64,000 bases of DNA from contig NZ_LOJF01000001.1 in NCBI RefSeq assembly GCF_001494635.1, positions 868,001-932,000 on the forward strand, read 5' to 3'. Position 1 is the first letter of the stretch. The number at the start of each line of letters is the position of its first letter. The DNA comes from Tractidigestivibacter scatoligenes (GTDB taxonomy: Bacteria; Actinomycetota; Coriobacteriia; Coriobacteriales; Atopobiaceae). This document shows, piece by piece, positions 28,640 to 36,391 of the stretch. The translations under genes and the position numbers were made by a program. The notes beneath the pieces are model-generated. The model was not told the origin of the DNA and ran no database searches. It saw nothing but the letters and a program-made list of their open reading frames with translations.

Positions 28640-28800
28640 ACACACTGAGAAGTTCAATTTCTCGCAGTACGCCGTGATGGGCAGTGCTACTCTGTCAATA
28701 AATTGAACTTCTCGTTCTAGAAATTGAACTTTTGAGGTCCAACGTATTGGCGGCCGAGAAGAGAAATTGAACTTCTCGCACCACGCCCAGCGGGCACCCG
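28640..28800. repeat. Repeated GAGAAATTGAACTTCTCG motifs upstream of HTH-aminotransferase
   Basis: AGAAGTTCAATTTCTCGC at about 28649 and inverted GAAATTGAACTT copies at about 28703, 28719 and 28763 lie in the 160 bp before the gene. They could be another dispersed palindrome family or operators for the XRE domain encoded immediately downstream. Confidence 0.55.
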
Positions 28801-28813
28801 GAAGGGAGAGGTC

Positions 28814-30346
28814 GTGGAAGGCCAGAACCACAAGGACTTCTCGGCGCGCCTTGGCCAGGCCATGGACGAACGCGGCCTGCGTCAGGCAGACCTCGTTCGC
28901 ATGGCAGCAGCCGATGGCGTCAAGCTGGGAAAGTCGCAGCTCAGCCAGTACCTAAGTGGCAAGACAGAACCGAGAAAGGCAACGCTCGCATTTCTCGCTA
29001 CCGCCCTCGGCGTGAGCGCCGAGTGGCTCTCGGGCGAGACCGATAACGCCGCCGCGCCACCAGAAATGAGACAAAGGGACAGTCCCTTTGTCTCATCCAC
29101 CCCCACCAAGAAGAAGGAATCCACCATGCCTCGTCGCCAGTTCAAGAAGTCATCCAAGCTCGACAACGTCCTCTACGACATTCGCGGGCCCGTGCTGGAC
29201 GAGGCGTACCGCATGGAGGACCAGGGCATCCACGTGCTCAAGTTGAACATTGGCAACCCCGCGCCGTTTGGCTTCCGCACGCCGGACGAGGTCGTGAAGG
29301 ACATGCAGGACCAGCTCACGGAGTGCGAGGGCTACTCCAACAGCCGCGGCCTCTTCTCCGCGCGCAAGGCCATCATGCAGTACGACCAGCTCAAGGGCAT
29401 CCCCAACGTGGACGTGGAGGACATCTACACCGGCAACGGCGCCTCGGAGCTCATCCAGCTTGCGATGAACGCCTTCATGAACGAGGGCGACGAGATTCTC
29501 GTCCCCAGCCCGGACTACCCGCTGTGGACCGCCTGCGCCACGCTGGCTGGCGGCACCGCCGTGCACTACATCTGCGACGAGAAGGCCAACTGGTACCCTG
29601 ACATCGATGACATCCGCAGCAAGGTCACGCCGCGCACCAAGGGCATCGTCGTGATTAACCCCAACAACCCCACGGGCGCCCTGTACCCGCGCGAGGTGCT
29701 GGAGCAGATCGTGGACGTGGCGCGCGAGAACCAGCTGGTCATCTTTGCGGACGAGATTTACGACCGCCTGGTGATGGACGGCAAACAGCACGTCTCCATC
29801 GCGAGCCTTGCACCGGACCTGTTCTGCATCACGTTCAACGGACTTTCCAAGAGCCACATGGTGGCGGGCTACCGCATTGGCTGGATGAGCCTTTCGGGCA
29901 ACAAGCGCATCGCAAAGGACCTCATCGACGGCATCAACATGCTCTCGAACATGCGCCTGTGCTCCAACGTGCCAGCGCAGTCCATCGTGCAGACGTGCCT
30001 GGGCGGCATCCAGCGCAGCCAGGGGCTTCTCGTTCCCGGCGGGCGCATCTACGAGCAGCGCGAGTACGTCTACGAGCGGCTTTCCAACATGGACGGCGTC
30101 ACGGTGACCAAGCCCGAGGCCGCGTTTTACATCTTCCCGAGGCTTGACCCGGACAAGTTCCACATCACCGACGACGACCAGTTCGCGCTCGACCTGCTCA
30201 AGGACGAGCACGTCCTTATCACCGCGGGCAAGGGTTTCAACTGGGAGAAGCCCGGCTACTTCCGCATTGTCTACCTGCCGCGCAAGCACACGCTGCACGA
30301 GGCGATGGACAAGCTCGAGGACTTCCTGAGCTACTACCAGCAGTAG
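28814..30346 (+). CDS. XRE-type HTH fused to class I/II aminotransferase (AlaA-like)
   Basis: A 510-residue open frame. Residues 1-70 form an XRE helix-turn-helix (LGQAMDERGLRQADLVR, KSQLSQYLSGKTEPRKATL). About 85-95 are encoded by a 29-bp palindrome (MRQRDSPFVSS), and 105-510 are a PLP-dependent aminotransferase of the alanine/aspartate type, with GNGASELIQLAM and PLP Lys346 in GLSKSH. GTG 28814 follows GGGAGAGG. An internal ATG at 29126 with AAGAAGGAAT upstream would give the aminotransferase alone, so the locus may make a fusion, a separate enzyme or both. MocR-type HTH-aminotransferase fusions use a GntR HTH; this combination is different. Confidence 0.82.
   Translation: MEGQNHKDFSARLGQAMDERGLRQADLVRMAAADGVKLGKSQLSQYLSGKTEPRKATLAFLATALGVSAEWLSGETDNAAAPPEMRQRDSPFVSSTPTKKKESTMPRRQFKKSSKLDNVLYDIRGPVLDEAYRMEDQGIHVLKLNIGNPAPFGFRTPDEVVKDMQDQLTECEGYSNSRGLFSARKAIMQYDQLKGIPNVDVEDIYTGNGASELIQLAMNAFMNEGDEILVPSPDYPLWTACATLAGGTAVHYICDEKANWYPDIDDIRSKVTPRTKGIVVINPNNPTGALYPREVLEQIVDVARENQLVIFADEIYDRLVMDGKQHVSIASLAPDLFCITFNGLSKSHMVAGYRIGWMSLSGNKRIAKDLIDGINMLSNMRLCSNVPAQSIVQTCLGGIQRSQGLLVPGGRIYEQREYVYERLSNMDGVTVTKPEAAFYIFPRLDPDKFHITDDDQFALDLLKDEHVLITAGKGFNWEKPGYFRIVYLPRKHTLHEAMDKLEDFLSYYQQ
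29067..29095. repeat. 29-bp palindrome copy 2 (inside HTH-aminotransferase frame)
   Basis: TGAGACAAAGGGA, CAG centre, exact reverse complement. It is read in a frame that avoids its TGA and encodes the linker between the two domains. Confidence 0.95.
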
Positions 30347-30447
30347 GCAAGGCCAGGGGATAGGCCCCTGGGCTAGGGCATCTGGGCTGATGGGTTCGTG
30401 CAACCGAATTCCTTGTGGTATTGGCTGCGATATGTACCGGCTGCGGT

Positions 30448-30478
30448 TTGTACCCAAAATGGGTACAATATGGGTACA
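30448..30478. promoter_or_regulatory. Operator of the toxin-antitoxin operon
   Basis: TTGTACCC-N5-GGGTACAA (30448-30468), then a further GGGTACAA half-site at 30472-30479. It overlaps a TACAAT -10-like sequence about 20-30 bp before the antitoxin start, as expected for antitoxin autorepression. Confidence 0.65.
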
Positions 30479-30496
30479 ACAAGAAGGAGGTATTCT

Positions 30497-30775
30497 ATGG
30501 CAACCGCAGCAGTGACAAGGCGCGCGGAGATCAAGACGCGCACATCCGCCGAGGTGAAGAAGGGTGCGACGGAGGTATATGCGCGCTGGGGTCTTAGTCT
30601 CAACGACGCAATCAACACTTTCCTCATTAAGTCAATTGAGGTTGGGGGGCTTCCGTTCGACCTGCGGCCGGAGGCGCCTTCATACGACGCCATCGCAGCG
30701 ATAGCCTATAAACCGGAGTTGAACACCGAGGGCGTCGCCATGCTGCCAGCGGAATGGGACGACGGCGATGAGTGA
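30497..30775 (+). CDS. RelB/DinJ-family antitoxin
   Basis: A 92-residue protein with an N-terminal ribbon-helix-helix region (AEIKTRTSAEVKKGATEVYA, LSLNDAINTFL) of RelB/DinJ type and an acidic C terminus likely to wrap the toxin. ATG 30497 follows AAGAAGGAGG. The stop overlaps the toxin gene by 8 bp. RelB/DinJ antitoxins usually pair with RelE/YafQ toxins, but here the partner looks like PemK/MazF, so the pair is a hybrid. Confidence 0.88.
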   Translation: MATAAVTRRAEIKTRTSAEVKKGATEVYARWGLSLNDAINTFLIKSIEVGGLPFDLRPEAPSYDAIAAIAYKPELNTEGVAMLPAEWDDGDE

Positions 30776-31106
30776 GCATGTCCCGCAACCGTGGGAAGTG
30801 TGGCACGCCCGCTTTGACTTCTCCGAGGGTCATGGCTACAAGTACCGGCCCGTCATTGTGCTCGCGACGCGGCCAGACGGGTTGCTCGTAGCCATGGTGA
30901 CGGGTTCCAGCAACAAGCTTGCTCTTGAGCACGACTACCCCATACGAGAGTGGGAGGCCGCCGGGCTCGACAAGCCCTCCATCGCGCGCCTTGACCGCAT
31001 TGCCGAGATACCTGCCGGATACCTAGGCAACGCAGGACGCTTCGGTCGCCTTGCCGACTCTGACATCGCTGCTATCAAAACGATACTTGCCGAAATCACA
31101 CGATAG
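30768..31106 (+). CDS. PemK/MazF-like toxin
   Basis: A 112-residue protein resembling the MazF/PemK ribonuclease fold: PWEVWHARFDF, YKYRPVIVLATR, VAMVTGSSNK, ARLDRIAEIPAGYLGNAG and a C-terminal helix. These toxins cleave mRNA at short motifs and block growth until neutralised. It overlaps the antitoxin gene by 8 bp. It is the first element of a run of defence-like genes. Confidence 0.82.
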   Translation: MSEHVPQPWEVWHARFDFSEGHGYKYRPVIVLATRPDGLLVAMVTGSSNKLALEHDYPIREWEAAGLDKPSIARLDRIAEIPAGYLGNAGRFGRLADSDIAAIKTILAEITR

Positions 31107-31210
31107 GGTTTCATGGTGCCAGAGTCAGATTGCTGGCTATTGATTGATGCTTTGTATGGGCAGCTGCGAATGACGCATACGCCGACGAAACCGGAAGACG
31201 ATGGAAAAAC

Positions 31211-32104
31211 ATGGACAAGCTCGCATACCTTGCGAAAACGCTCTCGCGCACTACTCGTAAGGACTATGAGAACTACGTCGTAAACGCTGTATGGAATCGC
31301 TTGGGGGATGACACACTAAAGCCGGTGTCGCAGCAGTGGCTTGCAAGGCCTGATGGCAAAGGCTACTTCATCGACCTGTACTTTCCGCAGGTGAACCTTG
31401 GTGTAGAGTGTGACGAGCCATTCCATCACAATCAAAAAGCTGCCGATAGGGCACGCGAGCTTGACCTGATGGACATTCTCAATCAGATCGATGCAAATCA
31501 TGGCTACAAAGCTTTACATATTGATATCTCCAAGGGCTATGACAGCGTAAATGCCCAGATAGATATGGCTGTAGAAGAGATTCGCAGTGAGGCCCAGAGG
31601 CGTAAAGACGCCGGAGACTTTACTGAGTGGTCTCCTGACGCGGGAGATGAGACAAAGCTGGATGGTCGACAGTCAATCTCCGTGGGAGATGGGCTGTCAT
31701 TTCGGACTATCTGCGATGTCTGCAATGAGGTGTTCGACTCGGGCTATCAAGGGCAGCAGCATGCATATTTCAGGCCACAAGGCCCATTCCGTAAGAGTTA
31801 TCCCTCGTATATGGCGTGGTTTCCCACAAAGATGGCGGTTGAGGGAAAGGGGAGAAAGGGTTGGCTCAACATTGTCTCCCCGGACGGATCTGTAATCTGT
31901 GAAGGCCGTGAAGGCGAGAACTACGAAGGCGATGGAGATAGTTCTGCTCGAGTGGTGTTCGTCATGGTAAAAGATCCCATCACTGGCGTGAGCGGCTATC
32001 ACTTTCTCGGAGTGTTTGAACCTCGTGGAACGAAGGAAGTCAACGGCCAACAATATAGGCTCTACCGCCGCATTGCTGAGAGCTTTCCCATTCTGAGGGG
32101 ATAA
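31211..32104 (+). CDS. PvuRts1I/AbaSI-family modification-dependent restriction endonuclease
   Basis: A 297-residue protein, the length of PvuRts1I. The N-terminal part (TRRKDYENYV-like TRKDYENYVVNAVW, then FIDLYFPQVNLGVECDEPFHH) matches the Vsr-like nuclease domain; Asp55, Glu66 and Asp68 are the likely metal ligands. From about 150, ISVGDGLSFRT, GYQGQQHAYF, AWFPTKM, NIVSPDGSVI, RVVFVMVKDP and YHFLGVFEPRG match the SRA-like base-reading domain in order. Characterised members cut DNA containing 5-hydroxymethylcytosine, some also its glucosylated form, and spare unmodified DNA, so no methylase is needed. ATG 31211 follows GGAAAAAC. A preceding short frame at 31113 is not called. Confidence 0.85.
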   Translation: MDKLAYLAKTLSRTTRKDYENYVVNAVWNRLGDDTLKPVSQQWLARPDGKGYFIDLYFPQVNLGVECDEPFHHNQKAADRARELDLMDILNQIDANHGYKALHIDISKGYDSVNAQIDMAVEEIRSEAQRRKDAGDFTEWSPDAGDETKLDGRQSISVGDGLSFRTICDVCNEVFDSGYQGQQHAYFRPQGPFRKSYPSYMAWFPTKMAVEGKGRKGWLNIVSPDGSVICEGREGENYEGDGDSSARVVFVMVKDPITGVSGYHFLGVFEPRGTKEVNGQQYRLYRRIAESFPILRG

Positions 32105-32240
32105 GTTCTGGTCACTGGCGGATGGCTGTGGCGACAATGGCTTTGTCACGCATAATGGTTCTAACCAGCCAAGTGTCGGGATGGACGAAGCGGCGTTGGC
32201 GGTGTGGTGCGGCGCAACAAACGTGGGGGAGGCCATGCTC

Positions 32241-32585
32241 ATGGGCAAGTACGACTACCAGGAGACAATCGACAGGCTGCGCGCCTTTCGCGACCAGCGA
32301 GAATGGCGCCAGTTCCACAACCCCAAGGACCTCGCCATTTCGATAAGCCTCGAGTCGGCGGAGCTGCTCGAGGCGTTCCAGTGGTCCGGCGCAGACACCT
32401 CGGCGGACGGCCGCCTGGATACGATCTCGGAGGAGCTGGCGGATGTCCTCATATACTGCCTGTTCATGGCCGACGCCTGTGGGCTTGACCCGCTCCAGAT
32501 CGTGAACGAGAAAATCGACGCCAACGCCAAGAAGTATCCCGTCGAGCTAAGCCGCGGCAACGCCAAAAAGTACACGGAGCTGTGA
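32241..32585 (+). CDS. DCTPP1-like dCTP pyrophosphatase (MazG superfamily)
   Basis: A 114-residue all-alpha nucleotide pyrophosphohydrolase. The order FRDQREWRQFHNPKDLAI, LESAELLEAFQW, EELADVLIY and KYPVELSRGNAKKYTEL corresponds closely to the dCTP pyrophosphatase DCTPP1/RS21-C6 rather than to generic MazG. ESAELLEAF and EELADV supply the acidic Mg site. DCTPP1 enzymes hydrolyse dCTP and prefer several 5-modified dCTPs. ATG 32241 is 8 bases after GGGGGAGG; ATG 32235 is possible. The TGA stop is the start of a palindrome. It lies between a cytosine-modification-dependent nuclease and a DUF2075 ATPase. Confidence 0.85.
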   Translation: MGKYDYQETIDRLRAFRDQREWRQFHNPKDLAISISLESAELLEAFQWSGADTSADGRLDTISEELADVLIYCLFMADACGLDPLQIVNEKIDANAKKYPVELSRGNAKKYTEL

Positions 32586-32611
32586 GACAAAGGGACTGTC
32601 CCTTTGTCTCA
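32583..32611. repeat. 29-bp palindrome copy 3 (overlaps dCTPase stop)
   Basis: TGAGACAAAGGGA, CTG centre, exact reverse complement. Its leading TGA ends the dCTP pyrophosphatase gene. Confidence 0.95.
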
Positions 32612-32635
32612 TGCAGCAAGGTAGGGGAGAAACCC

Positions 32636-34726
32636 ATGTCGGTCAGGCAACCCGTTGTCATAGACGTTCCGTTCCATGAGGACGACATCCAGATTGAGCA
32701 GAGCATCGATCAGGTGCAGCGCGAGGTTGATGGCCGCGAGCTCTCAAACAGCGCGCGGATGCTCCTCAAGACCTACCCCACTGTCTACATCATTCGCGGC
32801 AAGCAGCACAGGCGCGCTCGTAGCGGCTATGAGTTCGACGAGTTCGTGCTCTATGTGGGCGAGACAAACTCCATTGTGCGGCGAACCAAGGAGCACTACA
32901 CCGACGATGTCACATATCGCACCGAGCAGGGCAAGCGGGTGTGGCAGCAGCTCAATCGGCCCGGCAGCCGCATGCTGGTCATTGGGCAGGACCACTTCAA
33001 CAAGTCGCTTACCCTTGACCTCGAGAACAACTTCCTAAGCTACCTTCTCGCTTCCGGCGCAGAGCACGTGACCTTGGCAAACGGTCGTGGCAATCCGCAG
33101 GCAAACTACTACACCAAGCCTGAGCTGCCGATAATCACCTCTGCCGTGTGGCGCAAGCTCAACCACTACGAGCCGGAGCTCTTCCCGGCCGAGTCTGTCA
33201 TCCGGGACTCCGCCATCTTCAAGGCATCGCCGTTTCGCGCGCTGGGCAAAGACCAGATTGCGGCGGAAGATGCAATTCTCGGCCGACTGCGCGACCTCAT
33301 GGACGGCTGGGCCGCCGCGTCGCAGCCGCAAGACCCCAGCGCTCCCGTCGAGAACGGCGAGCTCATCGTTGTCGAAGGCATGGCAGGAACCGGCAAGACG
33401 GTTCTTCTCAGCCATCTGTTCCTGCGTATCATGAACGAGCTGGGGGTCCAAGAGGCCGGCGGCGTCTCCGCGGGGCCCCGCCGTCCCGTCAACGCCTGCC
33501 TTCTGGTGAACCACAACGAGCAGCTCACGGTCTACAACGCCATCATGAAGCGCCTTGGCCTCCAGAACAGGGACAACGTGGTGGTGGACAAGCCGACGCC
33601 TTTCATCAACAAGCATAGCGAGGCCGGGCACGGCAACGGCCTAGCGCGCCAGGACTATCCCTGCAGCCCGGTCGATATTGCCCTTGTCGACGAGGCCCAC
33701 CTCCTTCTCACCCAGGGCAACCAGGGCTACGCGGGCAGCAGGAACATGCTCGTTGACATCATGCGTCGTGCGCGTGTGGTGGTTGCCGTCTACGACCTTG
33801 AGCAGGTGCTGAGAAAGTCGCAGGAGCTTGATGCCTCGATGAAGTGTGCACTCTTTCCCGACGGGCGCTTCTCGGGTGGGAAGGTTCTTTGCGCGAGAAG
33901 GGCCGCCGACGTGTCCGGGTTCCCGTTCCACGTGGAGAACCTGCTTCTGCGACAGCAGTACCGGATTGATGCCTGCGACGAGATCGTGCGCTGGATTGAT
34001 GACTTTGCCAACGGACGGGGAGTGGGGCCGATTCCTCACGACCCACCGCGTGAGGGGCATAGGCCCTACGAGATCAAGGTCTTTGACTCGCCGTACGACC
34101 TGAAGTTGGCAATCGAGGACCATGCTTCGACCTTTGATCCGGCTACGGGAGAGATTGTGGACGATACCTCGCACGGGCTCTCGCGCGTGCTGGCAACGTA
34201 TGACTGGCCGTACTCGAGCAAGTCCAAGCCGGCATCGGGTGTGTGGGAGGTTCGCATTTATCGCGAGCAGAGCGGCTGGGTGTCTCTGGACAAGAACGGG
34301 GACGTGAGCGAGATGCGGCACGGGCGGGCATCCGTTGCGGCCGAGGAGCCCCCGCACACGGAGTACTTCCACATGCCGTGGAACTACGAGACGTCTGCCA
34401 CCGAGGAAGAGGCGGCAGACGAACGCGGCAAGGCTTGGGCTGAGCAGGGCCACACGCTGGGGGAATGCGGCTCGATTTACACTATCCAGGGGTTCGACCT
34501 CAACTACGCGGGCGTGATTATTGGGCCATCTGTTTGCTGGCGAGAAGGGCGGCTGGTGTTCGATCCGTCAAAGAGCTGCAACTCGCAGGCGATTAACGGC
34601 AGCGAGGACCCAGAGGCGAACCTCCGACATGAGCTCAACGTACTGCTCAAGCGAGGCGTTCACGGACTGTACCTCTTTGCCGTGGATGGCGCGCTCGAGC
34701 ATCACCTGCTAGAGATGCAGGCATGA
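32636..34726 (+). CDS. GIY-YIG nuclease fused to DUF2075 ATPase/helicase
   Basis: A 696-residue protein. Residues about 45-130 resemble a GIY-YIG nuclease (YPTVYIIRG, FVLYVGETNSIVRRTKEH). From about 240 comes a P-loop ATPase of the DUF2075 type related to superfamily 1 helicases and Schlafen ATPases: Walker A VEGMAGTGKTVLL near 247-258, Walker B LVDEAHLL with Asp352-Glu353, then YDLEQVL, LLRQQYRIDA, TIQGFDLNYAGVIIGP and LNVLLKRGVHGLY. ATG 32636 follows GTAGGGGAG. DUF2075 proteins are frequent in defence loci but the mechanism is unresolved. It probably shares a transcript with the dCTP pyrophosphatase. The TGA stop is again supplied by a palindrome. Confidence 0.85.
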   Translation: MSVRQPVVIDVPFHEDDIQIEQSIDQVQREVDGRELSNSARMLLKTYPTVYIIRGKQHRRARSGYEFDEFVLYVGETNSIVRRTKEHYTDDVTYRTEQGKRVWQQLNRPGSRMLVIGQDHFNKSLTLDLENNFLSYLLASGAEHVTLANGRGNPQANYYTKPELPIITSAVWRKLNHYEPELFPAESVIRDSAIFKASPFRALGKDQIAAEDAILGRLRDLMDGWAAASQPQDPSAPVENGELIVVEGMAGTGKTVLLSHLFLRIMNELGVQEAGGVSAGPRRPVNACLLVNHNEQLTVYNAIMKRLGLQNRDNVVVDKPTPFINKHSEAGHGNGLARQDYPCSPVDIALVDEAHLLLTQGNQGYAGSRNMLVDIMRRARVVVAVYDLEQVLRKSQELDASMKCALFPDGRFSGGKVLCARRAADVSGFPFHVENLLLRQQYRIDACDEIVRWIDDFANGRGVGPIPHDPPREGHRPYEIKVFDSPYDLKLAIEDHASTFDPATGEIVDDTSHGLSRVLATYDWPYSSKSKPASGVWEVRIYREQSGWVSLDKNGDVSEMRHGRASVAAEEPPHTEYFHMPWNYETSATEEEAADERGKAWAEQGHTLGECGSIYTIQGFDLNYAGVIIGPSVCWREGRLVFDPSKSCNSQAINGSEDPEANLRHELNVLLKRGVHGLYLFAVDGALEHHLLEMQA

Positions 34727-34752
34727 GACAAAGGGACAGTCCCTTTGTCTCA
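34724..34752. repeat. 29-bp palindrome copy 4 (overlaps DUF2075 stop)
   Basis: TGAGACAAAGGGA, CAG centre, exact reverse complement. Its leading TGA ends the DUF2075 gene. Confidence 0.95.
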
Positions 34753-34768
34753 TCGGCGGTTGTGGCTG

Positions 34769-34981
34769 CTACCTGTCCCAGCCGTCGTCCCAGCTGTCTC
34801 GCGGGGAGTCGTCCCAGTTCTCGTTGTTGGCATAGAGGCCGCCCTCGTTGCAGTAGCCCCGAGATGAGCCGCCCTTGGAGAACCCGCGCGTGAGGAACGG
34901 GTTCGGCCTGGTGTCCACAAACTCGTCGGGGTCGTACGCGGCGCGCTTGCGGCGCTTCTTCCTGCCAAAGACGAGTCCCAC
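34769..34981 (-). CDS. Small hypothetical protein
   Basis: A 70-residue protein, not recognised. It begins with a basic stretch (GLVFGRKKRRKRAAYDPDEF) and ends in a Gly/Asn/Asp/Trp-rich tail (NENWDDSPRDSWDDGWDR), suggesting a disordered protein. GTG 34981 has GGGAGG 6 bases upstream. A longer start at 35026 has no ribosome binding site. It is convergent with the DUF2075 gene. Confidence 0.55.
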   Translation of the reverse strand: MGLVFGRKKRRKRAAYDPDEFVDTRPNPFLTRGFSKGGSSRGYCNEGGLYANNENWDDSPRDSWDDGWDR

Positions 34982-35161
34982 GGCGAGCCTCCCATAACGT
35001 GGTTTTCCTTGCTGAAACAATAGCACGAGACAAGGGGTTCCCCGTCCCCTTTAGAGGAATCTCGTTGCGCAGAGACATCGGGCAGGCCTCAAGCTGGCTT
35101 CCGAGCAACCCGCGGATGCCGAAATCGCGCGATGGCACCATCCACGAAGGCCGTGCAACTG

Positions 35162-35665
35162 TCACTCCAACGGGAAACACGCCCTAAAGCCGCGCGCCGC
35201 GTAATAGGAGTCGGCTCCGTTGCAGTAGATGAACGTGCGGTCGTATCGCCTGCTGCCAAAGAGGGCGCCGCCCTGGGCGCGCATGTCTTCCGGAGTCTTG
35301 ATCCAGCTGCTAGTCCTTGCGTCGAGAGGGTCCAGCTCCTGCATGGCGAGGTAGATCTTCTCGTCCACAAGCTCCAGACCATTCGACTCCGCCAGCTCGC
35401 AGGCGCTGGTTGCCGGCGGGTTACGCTTCCTGCCCAGGCGGGCGGCCCTGTCGTAGCAGACGGACCGGCGTTGCGGGGACTCGGGCGAGAAGTCCGCAAC
35501 GTAGAGGAGCTCTTGGTAGAGGAGGACGTCCGGCTCACCACACGTCTCCTCGCGGTAGGCAAGGGCGCGCAGGCGCGCGTCGTCGAGCTGTCGTGCGACG
35601 TCTTCCCAGGTAACGCCGGGGTGTCTCTCGGGGTGGCTTTCGAAGCGGGCCTTGAGGGCGTCCAT
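35162..35665 (-). CDS. DUF4256 family protein
   Basis: A 167-residue cytosolic protein. Features typical of the family are HPERHPGVTWEDVARQL, the GEPDV element, SPQRRSVCYDRAA, TSSWIKTPEDMRAQGGALFG, RRYDRTFIYCNGADSYYA and RGFRA near the C terminus. ATG 35665 follows ATAAGGAGG. The function of the family is unknown; the conserved polar pattern suggests an enzyme. It lies beside the defence-like genes but on the opposite strand. Confidence 0.85.
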   Translation of the reverse strand: MDALKARFESHPERHPGVTWEDVARQLDDARLRALAYREETCGEPDVLLYQELLYVADFSPESPQRRSVCYDRAARLGRKRNPPATSACELAESNGLELVDEKIYLAMQELDPLDARTSSWIKTPEDMRAQGGALFGSRRYDRTFIYCNGADSYYAARGFRACFPLE

Positions 35666-35704
35666 GGGCCTCCTTATTCGAGTGCGGCCAGACGGGCTGA
35701 GGCA

Positions 35705-36040
35705 TCAACCAAAGAGAGACCCATTGCGCCTCACGACGACTCGGCAGGTCATGATGATGGCCGCAAACAACGCGATTATTAGGACAATTGCAGCAGCATC
35801 TGCCGCCGGACTGGGCAGCAGAAGCGAGAACCCCAGAAGCACCACGCACGCGCCAGTTGCGGCAAGCCAGCGACCGCTTTCGCGCGCGAGGGCAGGGCGG
35901 TCGGCGGCGGGAACGTTCACGTAGTGGTAGCTGTGCAGGAAACGCACGCTGCCGGTGCGCATCTGCCATACGGCAAGCACGAGGACGAGGCCGCCGACAA
36001 CAGCGCAGACAACGCAGCCGAGAACCACATTTCCGTCCAT
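35705..36040 (-). CDS. Small three-helix membrane protein, DUF3784-like
   Basis: A 111-residue protein with three predicted membrane helices. The segment between the first two, TGSVRFLHSYHYVNVPAAD, matches the conserved loop of DUF3784 proteins. Function unknown. ATG 36040 follows CAGGAGG. It is 39 bp upstream of, and in line with, the DUF4256 gene, so the two may be cotranscribed. Confidence 0.75.
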   Translation of the reverse strand: MDGNVVLGCVVCAVVGGLVLVLAVWQMRTGSVRFLHSYHYVNVPAADRPALARESGRWLAATGACVVLLGFSLLLPSPAADAAAIVLIIALFAAIIMTCRVVVRRNGSLFG

Positions 36041-36391
36041 GCGATACCTCCTGTTTGCGTGCGGTGGAGTTACCGTGCCTGGTGACGCAATTATGCTTCA
36101 ACTTTGCGTAGGTGCGATTGCATTTTGGGCCTTCTCGCCATGCCCCGGAATGGGATTCATTTGCCGGGCAACGGAATCCCATTACCGGGTAACGGAATCC
36201 CGTTGCGCGGTAACTAAATCCCATATCGGTTTGGGTGGCAGCTGTCGCGCTTTGCTCAAGGCGCCTTGAGGTCTTCAACATTGGGACAGAAAGGTTGCGC
36301 AACAAATTCAGCAACATGGGAGTCAGCATCAACCTGACCTGAAAGCAAGGTCAGGCTTCTGTACCTAACCAAGAGTCGGAGGTTGATGCTG
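36041..36391. other. Gene-free gap upstream of large surface protein
   Basis: It contains the palindromic direct repeat at 36130-36228 and, nearer the gene, AAGCAAGGTCAGGCTTCTG (about 36340-36360), which could form a small hairpin around the promoter or leader. No gene is seen. Confidence 0.5.
36130..36228. repeat. CCCGGTAA/GGAATCCC element, copy 2 (left flank of surface-protein gene)
   Basis: The first 50 or so bases, from CCTTCTCGCCATGCCCCGG, are identical to those at 39669, and the similarity continues to about 80 bp. The two copies are in direct orientation and flank the surface-protein gene. Confidence 0.88.

Noticed and set aside
31113-31210. Short frame beginning MVPESDCWLLIDALYG before the PvuRts1I-like gene
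   Set aside because: No good ribosome binding site, no homology recognised, and it runs out of frame into the nuclease gene; possibly a small gene but not supportable.
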